From: Monoplex corrugatus
Taxonomy: Eukaryota > Mollusca > Gastropoda > Littorinimorpha > Ranellidae
Length of the DNA stretch: 64,000 nt
Direction: 5' to 3'
Assembly (NCBI GenBank): GCA_030674185.1
Contig: JAPXFY010000018.1
Coordinates: 42,072,432-42,136,431, forward strand
Within the stretch, counting starts at the first letter, position 1; each line of letters begins with the position of its first letter. Shown in pieces: positions 11,208 to 21,477 of this stretch. Under the pieces are notes generated by a model, which worked only from the letters and a program-made list of their open reading frames with translations, ran no database searches and had not been told where the DNA came from. Made by a program: the position numbers and the translations under genes.

Positions 11208-14200
11208 CTGGCAATCAACCATGATATATGCCAAATGACCACTTCAAAGAAAAGTTTTTCTTTAAAAAGTTCTATAAATGAATAAATAAAAATCCTACAG
11301 ACTATTAAGCCCCTTAGCATTCAAGACGCACAGAAAAAAGGGAAAATTACGTCATATTACCTGGGAGGGAGGTGTGTATGTTACCAAAACGTCTTCAAAA
11401 TGTCTTGTTGGTGTTAGCAAGATTTTCTCACTTGTTTCTAGATGGATCTTTGACAAAATTTTACTGAAGGTGTGCACCATTGAGGAGTTGCAAGTGTGAA
11501 AGTGAAAATGCAGATCACACAAATAAAAAAAGTTTTTAAAATGAGCACTTCCTGAGGTATGTCAACAGTAATAATTTTTAACAGGGGTATTTAAATTTTA
11601 ATGCAAATCCCTTTTTTTAATAAACATAATTATAAGTGTATAAGCTCGGCAGTTGTGAAAGACCATACTATCTGCAAAATAATCGACCAGTTGGTCACGA
11701 AAACAGTGAAAAGATGTCCACCATCATGTGTCGCTGCTGTGCCCACCCCTGTCCGCTACCCAGTATCGATCCCGATGGCTAGTTTCCTCTGATCAAGTAG
11801 AGACATGAGTGTCTGCAGCCAATTAAGTAGAGGGAGTGGTGTAGGAGGATGGTTTTACCAGGGGAGCAAGCTTACCCTAGGTCAAGTCCAGATAAAAGAC
11901 CATCCTACCCTGACACTGCATCATGAAATAACCAACCTACCTGAGGTTTCGGCAGAGTGACCCTGGAGAAGTCCAAACATGTTACCACAGGCCTTGCTGA
12001 TCGCTGCCATCTTGGCAATAATTGGCAAGTTGTGGATGACAAAACCCACTTCATTTTTCTGCACCTTTGCCAGATTGTTAGCATGCCCCAACAGCCCAAA
12101 GCCTGTCACATCAGTAGCACCATGGGCATTGTACTTGTGCATCAGCCGTGCCGCTGAAACAATAATTGAATAGCAACAATCACTGAATAGCAATCGATGA
12201 ATTATTTTTTCAAACTTATACAGTCATTTAATGTACATAAACAGGGGCTATCACCTGCTGGGAGAGAGAGGTCGAATGTGAGCCACCCTGTTTGTTGATG
12301 TTGTTATGGTGTTGTTCATGCGTAGCAGGTTACATTTTCCCCAAGGTTGGGGAGGAAGTGGCAGAGTGCCACGACCAGCCTCCATCTCCAGTTGGTTGAT
12401 ATAAAAAGTCTTCAGATGTGGGGACCATACACTTGTAAGATATGGTTAAGTTATGTGCTATCAAATGTGTATTTGTGTTATCTTTTTATTATCTGCAATT
12501 TTTCATTATAAGAGATTTCATCAGATTTATAGGTATAATAATCTGCATCATTTCACAAACTCTTCATACAATGGACCACCACCTAAACAATATAGTATTC
12601 ACTGTGCTCTATGATTATCAAAATGAAGATGACACTGTTCTCATTACATATTTGACACTGACGTGTTCATCAGTGTCAAAAACCGCTGCACATCATCTTT
12701 AGAGGTTTTCTTTAGAAAAGAAAAACAAATTCAACAGCAAAAGCTGTCCTGGAAAAATGAAGGGTCACACTGGTGTAAACGCAGGATGAAATATTAAATA
12801 GAACTTACCAACACGGTTTAGACGAGCCATAGAAAACATGGCACGCTGGTACGCTTTGCGGACTTCATCCTCACTGACCACCAGTTTGATGCGATTCCAG
12901 CGCTCTGGTTGGTCCAACCACTGGTAGGCATTCACAGCCACTTGTGTTCCTAATGGTTTGGTCAGCACCAGTACATCCCCCACCACAGCATTGTCTGGTC
13001 TGAGACGAACATCACCAAGGTCATGGATGTTGTAAACTCTTCAATTCATTGTCTTTAAAACCCAGTCAAAACTATCAAAGTAATCAGCAAAAGATATGAC
13101 ATGTTTGTTTTGTTAGCTATTGTTTGTTGTGAAGAAAGATCATATAAAGCTGCTTTTAGTTTACACAGATGCTAAGACCAACACCACAAAAGAATTAAAA
13201 CAAACAGTAATCATATCTGAAATATCACAGAGAACCACAAAAAAAGAGCACAATCTGAAATAATCTACGTAAGAAATGCACATGACTAGTGGCAGTAATC
13301 ATATATCAAAGAAAAAATATCACAAACCTGGAGCAAATTTAGCTTAGAATATACCCATGCACAAGAACTCAATTGTGTAAATTACATTTTGTAGATGCAC
13401 AGCACAACATTTATTTTAATTTCTCCACACCACTTATTATTTTTCTATTTTTTGAAAGCCCAGCCAACTGTGCAGAGCGATATCTGGGCTATAACCATCT
13501 GAAAACACACACCTCATTGATCCCGGAAAAAAACACATGAAAATGAAATTAACAAATAAATGCATCTGCGCACATATAATTAAGGACACAACCTTGGCAT
13601 TAACCATTCATCCAATGTCTCATCAAAGGGTTTAAAAAAACAAACCAGAATACAAATGAAAACATACCTGGTTAATAAAAAACAAGCCTGAATACAAATG
13701 TAAACATAATTTGGTAAACTAAATCAGATACAAAAACCAGCCTAGATTACCTACAACTGTTTCTGCACATTTCCTTAGAACCAAAAATGCAGTTAATCAG
13801 GCATTCCATTCAAGCAACACTGTGATTCAAGGAAAAAAATTACGGGGGTCAAGGGGGCCACAGAGGCCCCTTGGTGGGTCCAGGGGCAGAGCCCCTGGTG
13901 AGGGTCTGGGGGCAACGCCCCGAAAAGCTGAAGCATTTTAGTCTAGTAAATGGAAATTTAACCCCCTCTAGTGAAAGATAATCAAGTATTTTAATAAAAG
14001 AAAAAAAGGGCACAAGCATTGTTAACAATGAACAAAACATGCAACTTTTCCTCACTCTCTTTTGCCTTACCTGACAAACGAAAATTTTCGTTAAATGTCC
14101 TGAGCCTGTCGTTGTGCTGCTTTCCTTTTACCACCAGACTTGTAACTGATTTCCAAGTGGCAAAGTTTGCAGTATGCTTCACCGGCACTGATTTCCAAAC

Positions 14201-17200
14201 GGCAAAGTTTGCAGTATGCTTCACTGGCAATCTTCAGTTTCCCGAAGAAACGATGAACTTATTGCCATCGTACACTTCCTGCAGCCAGTCCCATTTCCAG
14301 CGATTTTTGAGGCCTTGATCGATGTCGCATGAAGCATTTGTGGAACAAAATCCCTACATATACTCATATTTCAATGCGTCGATGGAACACAGAGAGTGAC
14401 GCTTGTGAAAGAGGATGCCAAATCTCGTGGACAGTTGCAAAAGTAAAACCGCGCATGCGCTAACGGCTTGTTTTGAATAGTTTTGGTGATCCCAGTCCCG
14501 GTTCTCCACACTTTCAAGGAACTTTTTTTTCCCCCTTTCGTGGATATCCGCGAACATTTGGATTGCCTGGTTAATACAAGTACTCCCATTATCAATCCTA
14601 ACAGAAGGTATGTAAGGCTTTATAGAACACATACATCTGAATGGACCAGCAAGACAGACAATGATAGGACGAGAAAGCAAAGTAGCAAGACAGAAATAAA
14701 GAGCATGACAGAAAAGAGGAAATTTCTAGCACAGAATTTCTGAAGATATGGATGCTATTTATACAAAGAGTCCCCGGTATTCCCATGGGGGCCATCAGAC
14801 ATGTTTAACTATATGGTAGACAACCAGAATCACTAAGACTTTCCACCTAGTGATAAGAAGTGTTTTACCGAAATTTGACAGCTCAGTAAAATTTCCACAA
14901 AATCTTACAGAATTAAATGATACAGTAAAATCTTCATAAAATGTTACATGACAGTACCATGGGTGCCACTCTTCCGTCTGGGTGACGGAAATCCGTTTTC
15001 TCGGCAAGGCCCCAGACGGAAATTCCGTTTTTTTCATTTTCGTTATTCAAAAAAAAAAAAAAAAAAAGTTTGGGGGAAAAAACCAGTTGAATCGGCGGTA
15101 TTATGACCAAAGCAGCACTGTAGCAGACGACCGGAAATGAGGAAGCGCTCTCTATCGAAGACAACACAGGTCCAGCGATCTTTGTTAGGCTACACACATC
15201 ACTTACGTCGCACCATTGTGCTGCTAGTGCCTTCAAGCGAAAAAGTTTTCCAGTTAGCCTGATTTTCAGTTTTTTCAGATTTTCAAAGTGTCACCCTTGC
15301 AGTACCGTCTTTTGAATCCAGAATAAATGAACACACTAAACAGCAGATCAGAAGAACAGCATGTCCTGTCATATTAACACTCTTTTCTTTCTGAAACTCA
15401 ACAGTAAGAAAGAATTTTTTAGGTGTTTCGCTAACAAAAATATAAAGAAACCAGTCCATACATTTCACTTTTTCAAAACAAACCACAGAAACAGAAAGAA
15501 TAAAGAGGAAGATAGAACAGGTGACTCACAGGATGAATTCATTGGGCTGACAGACTGTAGTACCCACCCCTCCAATGATCAGCCAGGGATTGATGACTGT
15601 CTGACCACCTGTTACCTGTGTACCTGCCTCCTCAGCACAGTCCTGCAACATAATTCCTAACAGCCTAGACTTTGGTATTCAGCTTTACAGAAAAACGATG
15701 TACTGGTCAATCTCATAAAAATGAATGAATGAATTCAAGGTGAAAATTCAGGAAACTGACACATACAAATGCACATAGACACTAAAAATCCACTTTCAAA
15801 TAACGTATGAAAATTCCTCGACCTTTACCATCTTTCAACCTCCACATGCCTTCAAAAGAACAAACGTTGGCTGCACATTCAAATATATCACTGCATTCAA
15901 ATCATATGAAGCTCCAAAGGGAGGGAAATCAAAATTAGGAACTCGTGTGACACAAAACAAAACTGTAGTCAAGAAATATACAACTGCACGGGTTAATAAA
16001 CAATTCATACAAGTGCAAATCAAATTCATCAAGATCCCTGCCTGAAAAAAAAGAACATTTTCATCTTGTCGTCGAGTAAAAGAATATTTTCAAAAAAGTA
16101 GGCTACTCACCTTAAAACCCCGCATGATAGAGGCATCACAGTATCACGTTCCTTGTCAGACATCTTGTTGCTAGCTGCTAGCAACATGAGCATGTTGTCA
16201 CAGTCAGTGACACCCATAGCATACAGGTCACTCAGAACGTTGGCACAGGCAATCTTGCCCTGAGACATTACATGGTTATCACACTGCCCACAACGCATCC
16301 ACCTTCCCCACTGAAAACTGTCTGCAGTAACAATTTTACGGTACTTATGCAAGTTGTAATCAGAATTACAATGAACCATCTTCACCCACTGGAGTCTTCA
16401 ACAAAATAGTACTGTGGATTTGTTAGTAAAAATTCTACTATATTTCAGTCAAAAAAGCAAAAAGGAAATGAACTTCAGTGTACTTGTTATCAAGTTAGTG
16501 ACAATGTAATTCACTTATGGTCTAGCTGCTCATAAATTTTCTATTCATGTTTGTGTAACTACTAATATATGTCTTCTCCTTTACTGGTTTTAGTACATAT
16601 TTAATGAAAAAAGAATAAGATCAATGTCATTTCAACTTGCTATAGTATAATAGTCTACTTCAGCTTTACTAAATTAATGTCAAAGTAATTGCACACTGAA
16701 TTCTTTTTATGCATTAACTTTAAAATTCAATAATGTAGGCTTACTTCAAATACTTTACAAAAATATCAAAGGCATGTATCAATATTAGGAGAGGACAGAG
16801 TAAGAGAAACAACAGAATATGAACTGATATTTCATAACACTTTGGTCTGACGTCTTGCCCTGGGCCCTGGCTTTTTTCAAAATATTTTCTTTTAGTACAA
16901 TACCAATACCTGCATGAAGGGATCATCCACCAAAGGATAGAAGAAATCTGTTGTCTGAACAAGGGAGAGGCCGCCATGGCGCAGTGGGGTGATGGAACAA
17001 TCCATTCCAATACCTGTTGAATAACTATCATAATGTGAACACCTCAGTGAATAATCTGTCTATATGTCTGAAACAATTCTGACTACAGCTGTATCAATTT
17101 TCCATCAGTTGTTTGGTGGGGGGGGGGGGGGGGGGGGGGGGTTGTTTGTTTGTTTTGTTTTGTTTTTCAAATCTGCATATAATTTAGAAAAAAATTCCTG

Positions 17201-18143
17201 AAAAAAAATTTGCATGCTTGTTTTTTATGTTTTTGTTTCATTTTGTTTTTGTTGTTTTGTTTTCCTTTTCGTTTTTTTTTTTTGTTTTGTTTTGTTTTTG
17301 TTTTTTTTGGGGTGGGGAGTTTGTTGCTATTTGTTTTTTTCTTGTTTTTGTTGTTGTTTTTTTTTCTTTTTCTGTTTTTCTTTTTTCCAGATTAGGCTAC
17401 ATATTTTACTTGCTTTGTTGTTAATGTTTGTCACCCCCATCCCCACCAGCCTGCCATGAACGGTCCAGTAATCAAAAATGGTGCCGTCTTTAGAATCCTT
17501 AGACAGGAAGGGGAAGTAGGAGCTTAAGCTCACTCCAGCTTCATTACCAACAAAAACATTACAATTTCTCAAACTTGATCTTTGTGTGGCAATTTGGTGG
17601 CACACATTCATTTTAATTAGCTATTGCCTTATAAGGAGTCTTTCTCGCCGCCATCTTTGAAAAGGAAGAGTCGAGAGGAATCTTACATTCCAAGAAATTA
17701 ACTTGCCATATGCTAAACTGATGCATCTAAGTCAAATAAAATTTATCAAATTGATAAATGTGTACAAAACAATCAAAAGTATATATTTATCAAATAATGC
17801 GAACTCCCATTTTTCCACGTTACTTTCCTTGGAAATAAGAATCTTGGAAATGAATTGAAACTCATTTTGCATATTTTAACAACACAAAAATGCTGATCAT
17901 ACCAACGCGCGGCGTGGGTGCCATGTACTGGAATTGCGACTGTTCTGCATCCTCAGCACTGCTGTCCTGTTGGAGTCCCTCAAGAAGTTTGAGCAGAACT
18001 TCCTGAGGGACTTTACACCCTCATCCCTTCAGGTCAGCAAATTTTGTGAGTCGGAAACTGGGATCCAACTCGTGTGCTGCAGGATCGAACGGGCGTCGCA
18101 TAGCCATATCGTCTTCCCTGGTCGTTATATTTGTCAGTCCTTC
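11023..18143 (-). CDS. SEPHS2: Selenophosphate synthetase with UGA-encoded selenocysteine (SPS2 type)
   Basis: The enzyme makes monoselenophosphate, the selenium donor for Sec-tRNA, from selenide and ATP. Seven coding exons (starts to ends: 18107-17903, 17013-16910, 16259-16111, 15642-15530, 12999-12809, 12153-11941, 11207-11023) join over GT-AG introns into about 386 residues, close to the usual 390. Motifs in order: [17 protein letters not shown] with Sec29 and catalytic Lys32; [127 protein letters not shown]. The TGA sits exactly at the Sec/Cys/Thr site, so this is recoding, not a broken gene. One base appears missing in exon 3 (near 16124), probably a sequence error. ATG 18107 is preferred because the N-terminus then aligns with the family. 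Confidence 0.93.
11835..11912. repeat. Imperfect inverted repeat in selenophosphate synthetase intron 6
   Basis: gtaggaggatggttttac near 11839 is mirrored by aaaagaccatcctac near 11896, giving a short-armed hairpin. It may be a small MITE remnant. Confidence 0.4.
11941..12153 (-). CDS. SEPHS2: Selenophosphate synthetase exon 6
   Basis: The acceptor is attgtttcag and the donor is gtaggtt. It encodes [36 protein letters not shown] and [13 protein letters not shown], the most conserved C-terminal-lobe segment of the AIRS/SelD fold. Confidence 0.93.
12809..12999 (-). CDS. SEPHS2: Selenophosphate synthetase exon 5
   Basis: The acceptor is ttcgtctcag and the donor is gtaagtt. It encodes [20 protein letters not shown], then a variable helix and MARLNRV. 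It leaves one base, completed by exon 6. Confidence 0.92.
13454..13796 (+). repeat. Unclassified interspersed repeat A, 5' part (split copy)
   Basis: It starts aaagcccagccaactgtgca and contains gatatctgggctataacc and ttaaggacacaaccttggca. The same order occurs at 23350-23570 and in the complete copy at 56884-57420. It breaks off at TTAA 13793 and resumes at 14571, so a later insertion split it. It lies in selenophosphate synthetase intron 4. Confidence 0.7.
13797..14570. mobile_element. TTAA-flanked insertion carrying a zinc-finger transposon-gene remnant
   Basis: It is bounded by TTAA at 13793-13796 and 14571-14574. The ends are imperfect inverted repeats: TCAGGCATTCCATTC on the left, and CCAGGCAATCC when the right end is reverse-complemented. 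The interior on the minus strand (about 14330-14050) encodes broken frames: [14 protein letters not shown], then a frameshift, then [11 protein letters not shown] repeated as [19 protein letters not shown], a Cys-x2-Cys finger duplicated by a 42-base repeat. It inserted into repeat A. Confidence 0.55.
14571..14800 (+). repeat. Unclassified interspersed repeat A, 3' part
   Basis: It continues the copy begun at 13454: ggtatgtaaggctttataga, agcaagacagaaat and tagcacagaatttctgaaga, ending near tccccggtattcccatgg. The equivalent part of the complete copy is at about 57220-57420. Confidence 0.65.
14959..15298. mobile_element. hAT-like non-autonomous element (MITE) with 8-bp target duplication
   Basis: The flanks are ACAGTACC (14951-14958) and GCAGTACC (15299-15306), seven of eight identical. 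The termini are ATGGGTGCCACT on the left and AAGGGTGACACT when the right end is reverse-complemented. An 8-bp duplication with GGGTG-type ends fits the hAT superfamily. There is no transposase inside. It lies in selenophosphate synthetase intron 4. Confidence 0.6.
15530..15642 (-). CDS. SEPHS2: Selenophosphate synthetase exon 4
   Basis: The acceptor is ttatgttgcag and the donor is gtgagtc. It encodes [20 protein letters not shown], then [17 protein letters not shown], matching the family segment with the Gly-Gly-Gln-Thr core. It ends in phase 2. Confidence 0.92.
16111..16259 (-). CDS. SEPHS2: Selenophosphate synthetase exon 3 (apparent one-base deletion)
   Basis: The acceptor is taatgtctcag and the donor is a canonical AAG|gtgagt. 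It encodes [16 protein letters not shown] and [15 protein letters not shown]. After Pro-Leu the frame reads Ser-Cys-Gly-Val-Leu, whereas the frame shifted by one reads Met-Arg-Gly-Phe-Lys, which is the family sequence and joins correctly to exon 4. The exon is 149 bases where 150 would keep phase. A weak alternative donor after 16119 would keep frame but lose four conserved residues. Confidence 0.88.
16910..17013 (-). CDS. SEPHS2: Selenophosphate synthetase exon 2
   Basis: The acceptor is ttcaacag and the donor is gtattgg. It encodes [20 protein letters not shown], then [15 protein letters not shown], the ATP/metal-binding Asp region. It ends in phase 0. Confidence 0.92.
17118..17400. repeat. 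Poly-G run (24 G) and T/G-rich low-complexity tract
   Basis: 17118-17141 is uninterrupted G, followed by tttgtt-rich sequence to about 17390, in the first coding intron of the selenium gene. The long hydrophobic plus-strand frames here are translated low complexity. Confidence 0.9.
17903..18143 (-). CDS. SEPHS2: Selenophosphate synthetase exon 1 (start codon, UGA Sec codon)
   Basis: A polypyrimidine-rich acceptor (tttatcttacag) precedes 18143, so a non-coding 5' exon probably lies upstream. Coding starts at ATG 18107-18105 (Met-Ala-Met). Codon 29 is TGA (18023-18021), inside Leu-Lys-Gly-Sec-Gly-Cys-Lys. The donor is gtatg at 17902. The exon leaves one base of a split Gly codon. Confidence 0.92.
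17975..18011 (-). promoter_or_regulatory. Stem-loop just after the UGA Sec codon (redefinition-type element)
   Basis: On the minus strand, arm GTCCCTCAGGAAGTT (18011-17997) pairs over all 15 positions with AACTTCTTGAGGGAC (17989-17975), with a single G-T pair and the 7-base loop CTGCTCA. It starts nine bases after the TGA. Hairpins at this place promote UGA redefinition in some selenoprotein and SPS genes (SRE/HRE-type elements). It overlaps coding sequence, so it carries two constraints at once. Confidence 0.75.
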
Positions 18144-18780
18144 CTGTAAGATAAAATAAAAACAAAATGCAAAATACCGCTTCAATTATAGACACAAATA
18201 TTTTGCATATCATAAACAGATTCTATAGACATTTAGCGAACGCTCACGCAAGAATGGCGACCTCCCCAGATAGTGCGCGAAAACCCGGATGGAGAGACTG
18301 TGGGGGAGAAAACATTGTTGTAGATATTTGGTGTTATCAATTGAAAATAATAAACCCACTATTTCCAATGTTTAACCCATGAATATTATCTATTTTAGAA
18401 ACAAACCAATGATGATGATAAAAAAATCACAATAATTGAAGAGAATATTGTCTTTTTACATGTAAAGGTTTACACGGGATCGGTTATTGTCATCTCGTTT
18501 CGACCACCAAGCCGAAACCGCGCACGTTGCAATGACCTAGCTTCTATTAGCTTTGAAGTTCTGAACAAGAACAAGATCACATTCTAAATTTCAAAAGCCA
18601 CATAGAGCGATTGAAGTTAGTCTCTCCTCTGAGGCAGTGTGTGTCTATTTTTATTGGCTTACATACAAACACACAGAAGTAGGCTGTATAGATGTGTCCT
18701 CATAAAACGAAAATAAACTAATTATAATTCCAAAGCATAGTCAAAGGATTCAAGCAATCTCCCTTTTGGTCGAAGACAAA
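18144..18780. other. Upstream region of selenophosphate synthetase
   Basis: An intron, 5' UTR exon and promoter are expected here, but no TATA box, exon or CpG-rich block could be assigned. The splice acceptor at 18145-18144 implies that at least one upstream exon exists. Confidence 0.4.
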
Positions 18781-18789
18781 ATTAATGAT

Positions 18790-19010
18790 ACTACAGTTAT
18801 AAGAGCTTCTCCCCTTCCGTATTTCGAGACCTTGCCAACGCATGGGATTTTGTGCAGGCTTAGTGAGACCAAAGAGTGTAAGCCAACCGTAGGCAGTATT
18901 CTCTTTGGTGAGACTGCCGGAAAGCTGCTGGCTGATTTGGTTGGAGCACGTATGGGGCTGTCCGAGTGCAAAGAATACCTCTCAAACGAACTCCAGTTTC
19001 TTAAGTGAGA
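18790..19010 (+). mobile_element. SINE R fragment (3' part)
   Basis: It shares cgagaccttgccaacgcatg, ttgtgcaggctta, gagactgcc-ggaaagctgctggc and ttggttggagcacgta with 35441-35738 and 50640-50905. Only the 3' half is present, so no tRNA-like head is seen. Confidence 0.6.
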
Positions 19011-19439
19011 GCAGCAGCGGCGCGCACACGAGAGGGAGAGGGGGGTCAGTCATTTACGTTCGTGCAGTTGCAGTCAAAAAAGAGAGGGGGGAAAAAAAGA
19101 TGAAGAAGAGAAAAGGAGAAGACGACGAAGAAGAAGAAAAGGAAAATGAAAGGAAACAAACAGAGGGAGAAGAAAGGAAAAGACTGGGCCTACATCAAAC
19201 TGACAGCACTGCGCTGCATATATATGTAGCAGATCTAGAGATCTGAATAAAACGTTTACTTGGTAGGCCTACATGGCGCTATACAGACGTAATTATTAAC
19301 AAACTCAAACGCGAACTTGGAAACAAACATAATTTTTATGTCACAGACTCCATCATATGTCTGCCATGATCAGACACATGAACTAAGAGACCAGCTCAGA
19401 CACATCACAAACACGTGCGCGCGCTCACGTACGCACGCA

Positions 19440-19486
19440 GACACAGAGAGAGAGACAGAAGAGAGAGAGAGAGAGAGAGACACACA

Positions 19487-19538
<52 letters not shown>

Positions 19539-19557
19539 ACACGCGCGCGCGCGCGCA
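19440..19557. repeat. (GA)n-(CA)n-(CG)n compound microsatellite
   Basis: GA tract, then CA tract, then acgcgcgcgcgcgc. Alternating purine-pyrimidine CG/CA runs can adopt Z-DNA (general knowledge). Confidence 0.9.
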
Positions 19558-19708
19558 TTTTCTACAGTGATTGTTTCCTGATCTACGCCTTATTTCCTTC
19601 CTTCATTCCTTCCTTCCTTTCTTTTTCAAAATATACTTTTTTTCAATGGAGCATGGACAGTTCAAGTCAGCCTGCGCACGTGTGCGTAATGCATCTCAGA
19701 ATTCGAGT

Positions 19709-20927
19709 ATCATCATCATCATCATCATCATCAGGTGCCCTGCCGCATGATGTTGGCGACCATGGACTTCCAACCATCTCTATCTCTCGCTGCCCCCAGC
19801 ATCTCCCCCACCCTCTTCATCCTCAGCCACCTTGCAAGTCCGTCCAGCATTCTCTCTTTGGGTCTACCCGGTGCTCTCTTTCCCTCCAGCTTTCCCGTTG
19901 TGACCAGGTGCTCCAAATCCCCCTTCCTCATAAAATGGCCTATAAATGTTGCTTGTCTTTTCCTAATCTTCCTTATCAGTGATCGACTTGTGTCTGCCTC
20001 CATCAAGACTGTCTCGTTTGTTTTCTTTGCTGTCCATGGTACTCTCAACATTCTTCTGAGAAACCACATCTCGGCTGCCTCAATCTTGCTCTGGCTTTGC
20101 TTGCTGACTGTCCATGCCTCGTATCCGTACAACAGTATTGGTTCTATATAACATTCAAGGACTCTCTTTCTGATGTTAATTGATAGGCATTTGTTGGTAA
20201 GAATGCTTGTCATCTTCTTGAATGATGTTTTGGCTTGGCCGATTCTGCCAGCTATTTCCGATGTGCATCTGCCGTCTGATGAAATGACCGTTCCCAGGTA
20301 TTTGAACTTATTAACCTGTGTCAACGTTGTGCCATTTGCTGTTATTTTGCAGGAGGGGATTTCATGTTTTTTACTGATCACCATGACTTCAGTCTTCCTG
20401 CTGTTTAGTTCCAACCCCTTACCTTTGCTTTCTGTTTCTAGTATATTCACAAGGTTTTGTAGGTCCCTTTCATTTTCTGCAATTAGCACGGTGTCATCTG
20501 CGTACCGAATGTTGTTTATCATTTTCCCTCCAACCTTTAATCCAGGGTCTTCTTCTAGGTTTCTCATGATGTTTTCGCTATATAGTGAAAACATATCTGG
20601 TGACAAAACACAACCCTGTCTGACTCCTCTTTTGATGTTTTGAAAAGAGCTTATATTGTTTTCTATTCTCGTTGCAGCTGTTTGTTCCCAGTACATATTC
20701 CTGATTATTCGTAGATCTTTTCCATCGACATTGAGTCTCTCCAGTTGGTTGATCAATTCTTCATGTCGTACCCGATCGAAAGCCTTGGTATAGTCAACAA
20801 AGCATAAATACAAATCCTTATTCATCTCAACAGACCTCTCTATGATAGTTCTTAGGATGTATATGGCATTAATAGTTCCTTTCCCCTCCACAAATCCACA
20901 CTGTTCTTCTGCTATTTCTCTTTTGAT
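19709..20927 (-). mobile_element. RTE-like LINE reverse transcriptase, 3' part
   Basis: A 386-codon open frame (20891-19731) holds the RT blocks LCFVDYTKAFDRVRHEEL, GVRQGCVLSP, the catalytic NNIRYADDTVLIAEN, LNSRKTEVMVI and KFKYLGTVISSDG. A C-terminal GHFMRKGDLEHLV, then GKRAPGRPKERMLDGLARWL follows. The stop TGA is the first unit of a 3' (TGA)8 tract (19733-19709), giving almost no 3' UTR, which is typical of RTE-type elements. The RT core has no stop, so the copy is young, but it is interrupted at 20928 and 5'-truncated. Confidence 0.88.
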
Positions 20928-21385
20928 ACAAGTTCAGAACTCTGCAGCTAAATCATCTTCAAGGCACGTAGGTCACAGCACTGCACACCCCTGTTTCAGA
21001 CACTGCACTGGCTCCCGGTTGAACAAAGAATAAAATACAAGATTTGCTGCCTTTGTTATCACATCATTTCTGGAACTGCTCCTGACTATCTCTCTGAACT
21101 CTTGACTGTCTACGTACCTTCTCGATCACTCCGCTCTTCTGTGGATGACAAGAAGTTTCGTGTGCCAAAATATAACAGAGAAACTCACGGTGGTAGAGCC
21201 TTTGCAGTTTTTGCTGTTCAGACATGGAACTTGTTGCCTCAGTCCGTCCGCCACTCTAAAACTCTACCATCTTTCAAAACAAGTTTAAAAAACTTACTTC
21301 TTTAAACAGTGTTTTTCCTGATTTTGGCTAGTGGGTTGATCCTGCTTGACATTCTGGATGAAATTGTGCACAATGGGGTGTATGC

Positions 21386-21477
<92 letters not shown>

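Noticed and set aside
11957..12173. Plus-strand frames over exon 6 of selenophosphate synthetase
   Set aside because: Shadow frames of the conserved minus-strand exon.
13849..14318. Short open frames on both strands read as genes
   Set aside because: The only family-like peptide is a frameshifted zinc-finger transposon piece. The other frames are shadows of it and of the 42-base duplication.
17210..17459. Phe/Leu/Val-rich plus frames as membrane proteins
   Set aside because: Translated T/G low-complexity DNA inside an intron.
18021..18023. TGA read as a nonsense mutation (pseudogene)
   Set aside because: It lies exactly at the family Sec site, with conserved sequence on both sides and a hairpin after it.
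17934..18149. 71-codon plus-strand frame opposite selenophosphate synthetase exon 1
   Set aside because: It is antisense to a conserved exon. Similarity and splice signals are all on the minus strand.
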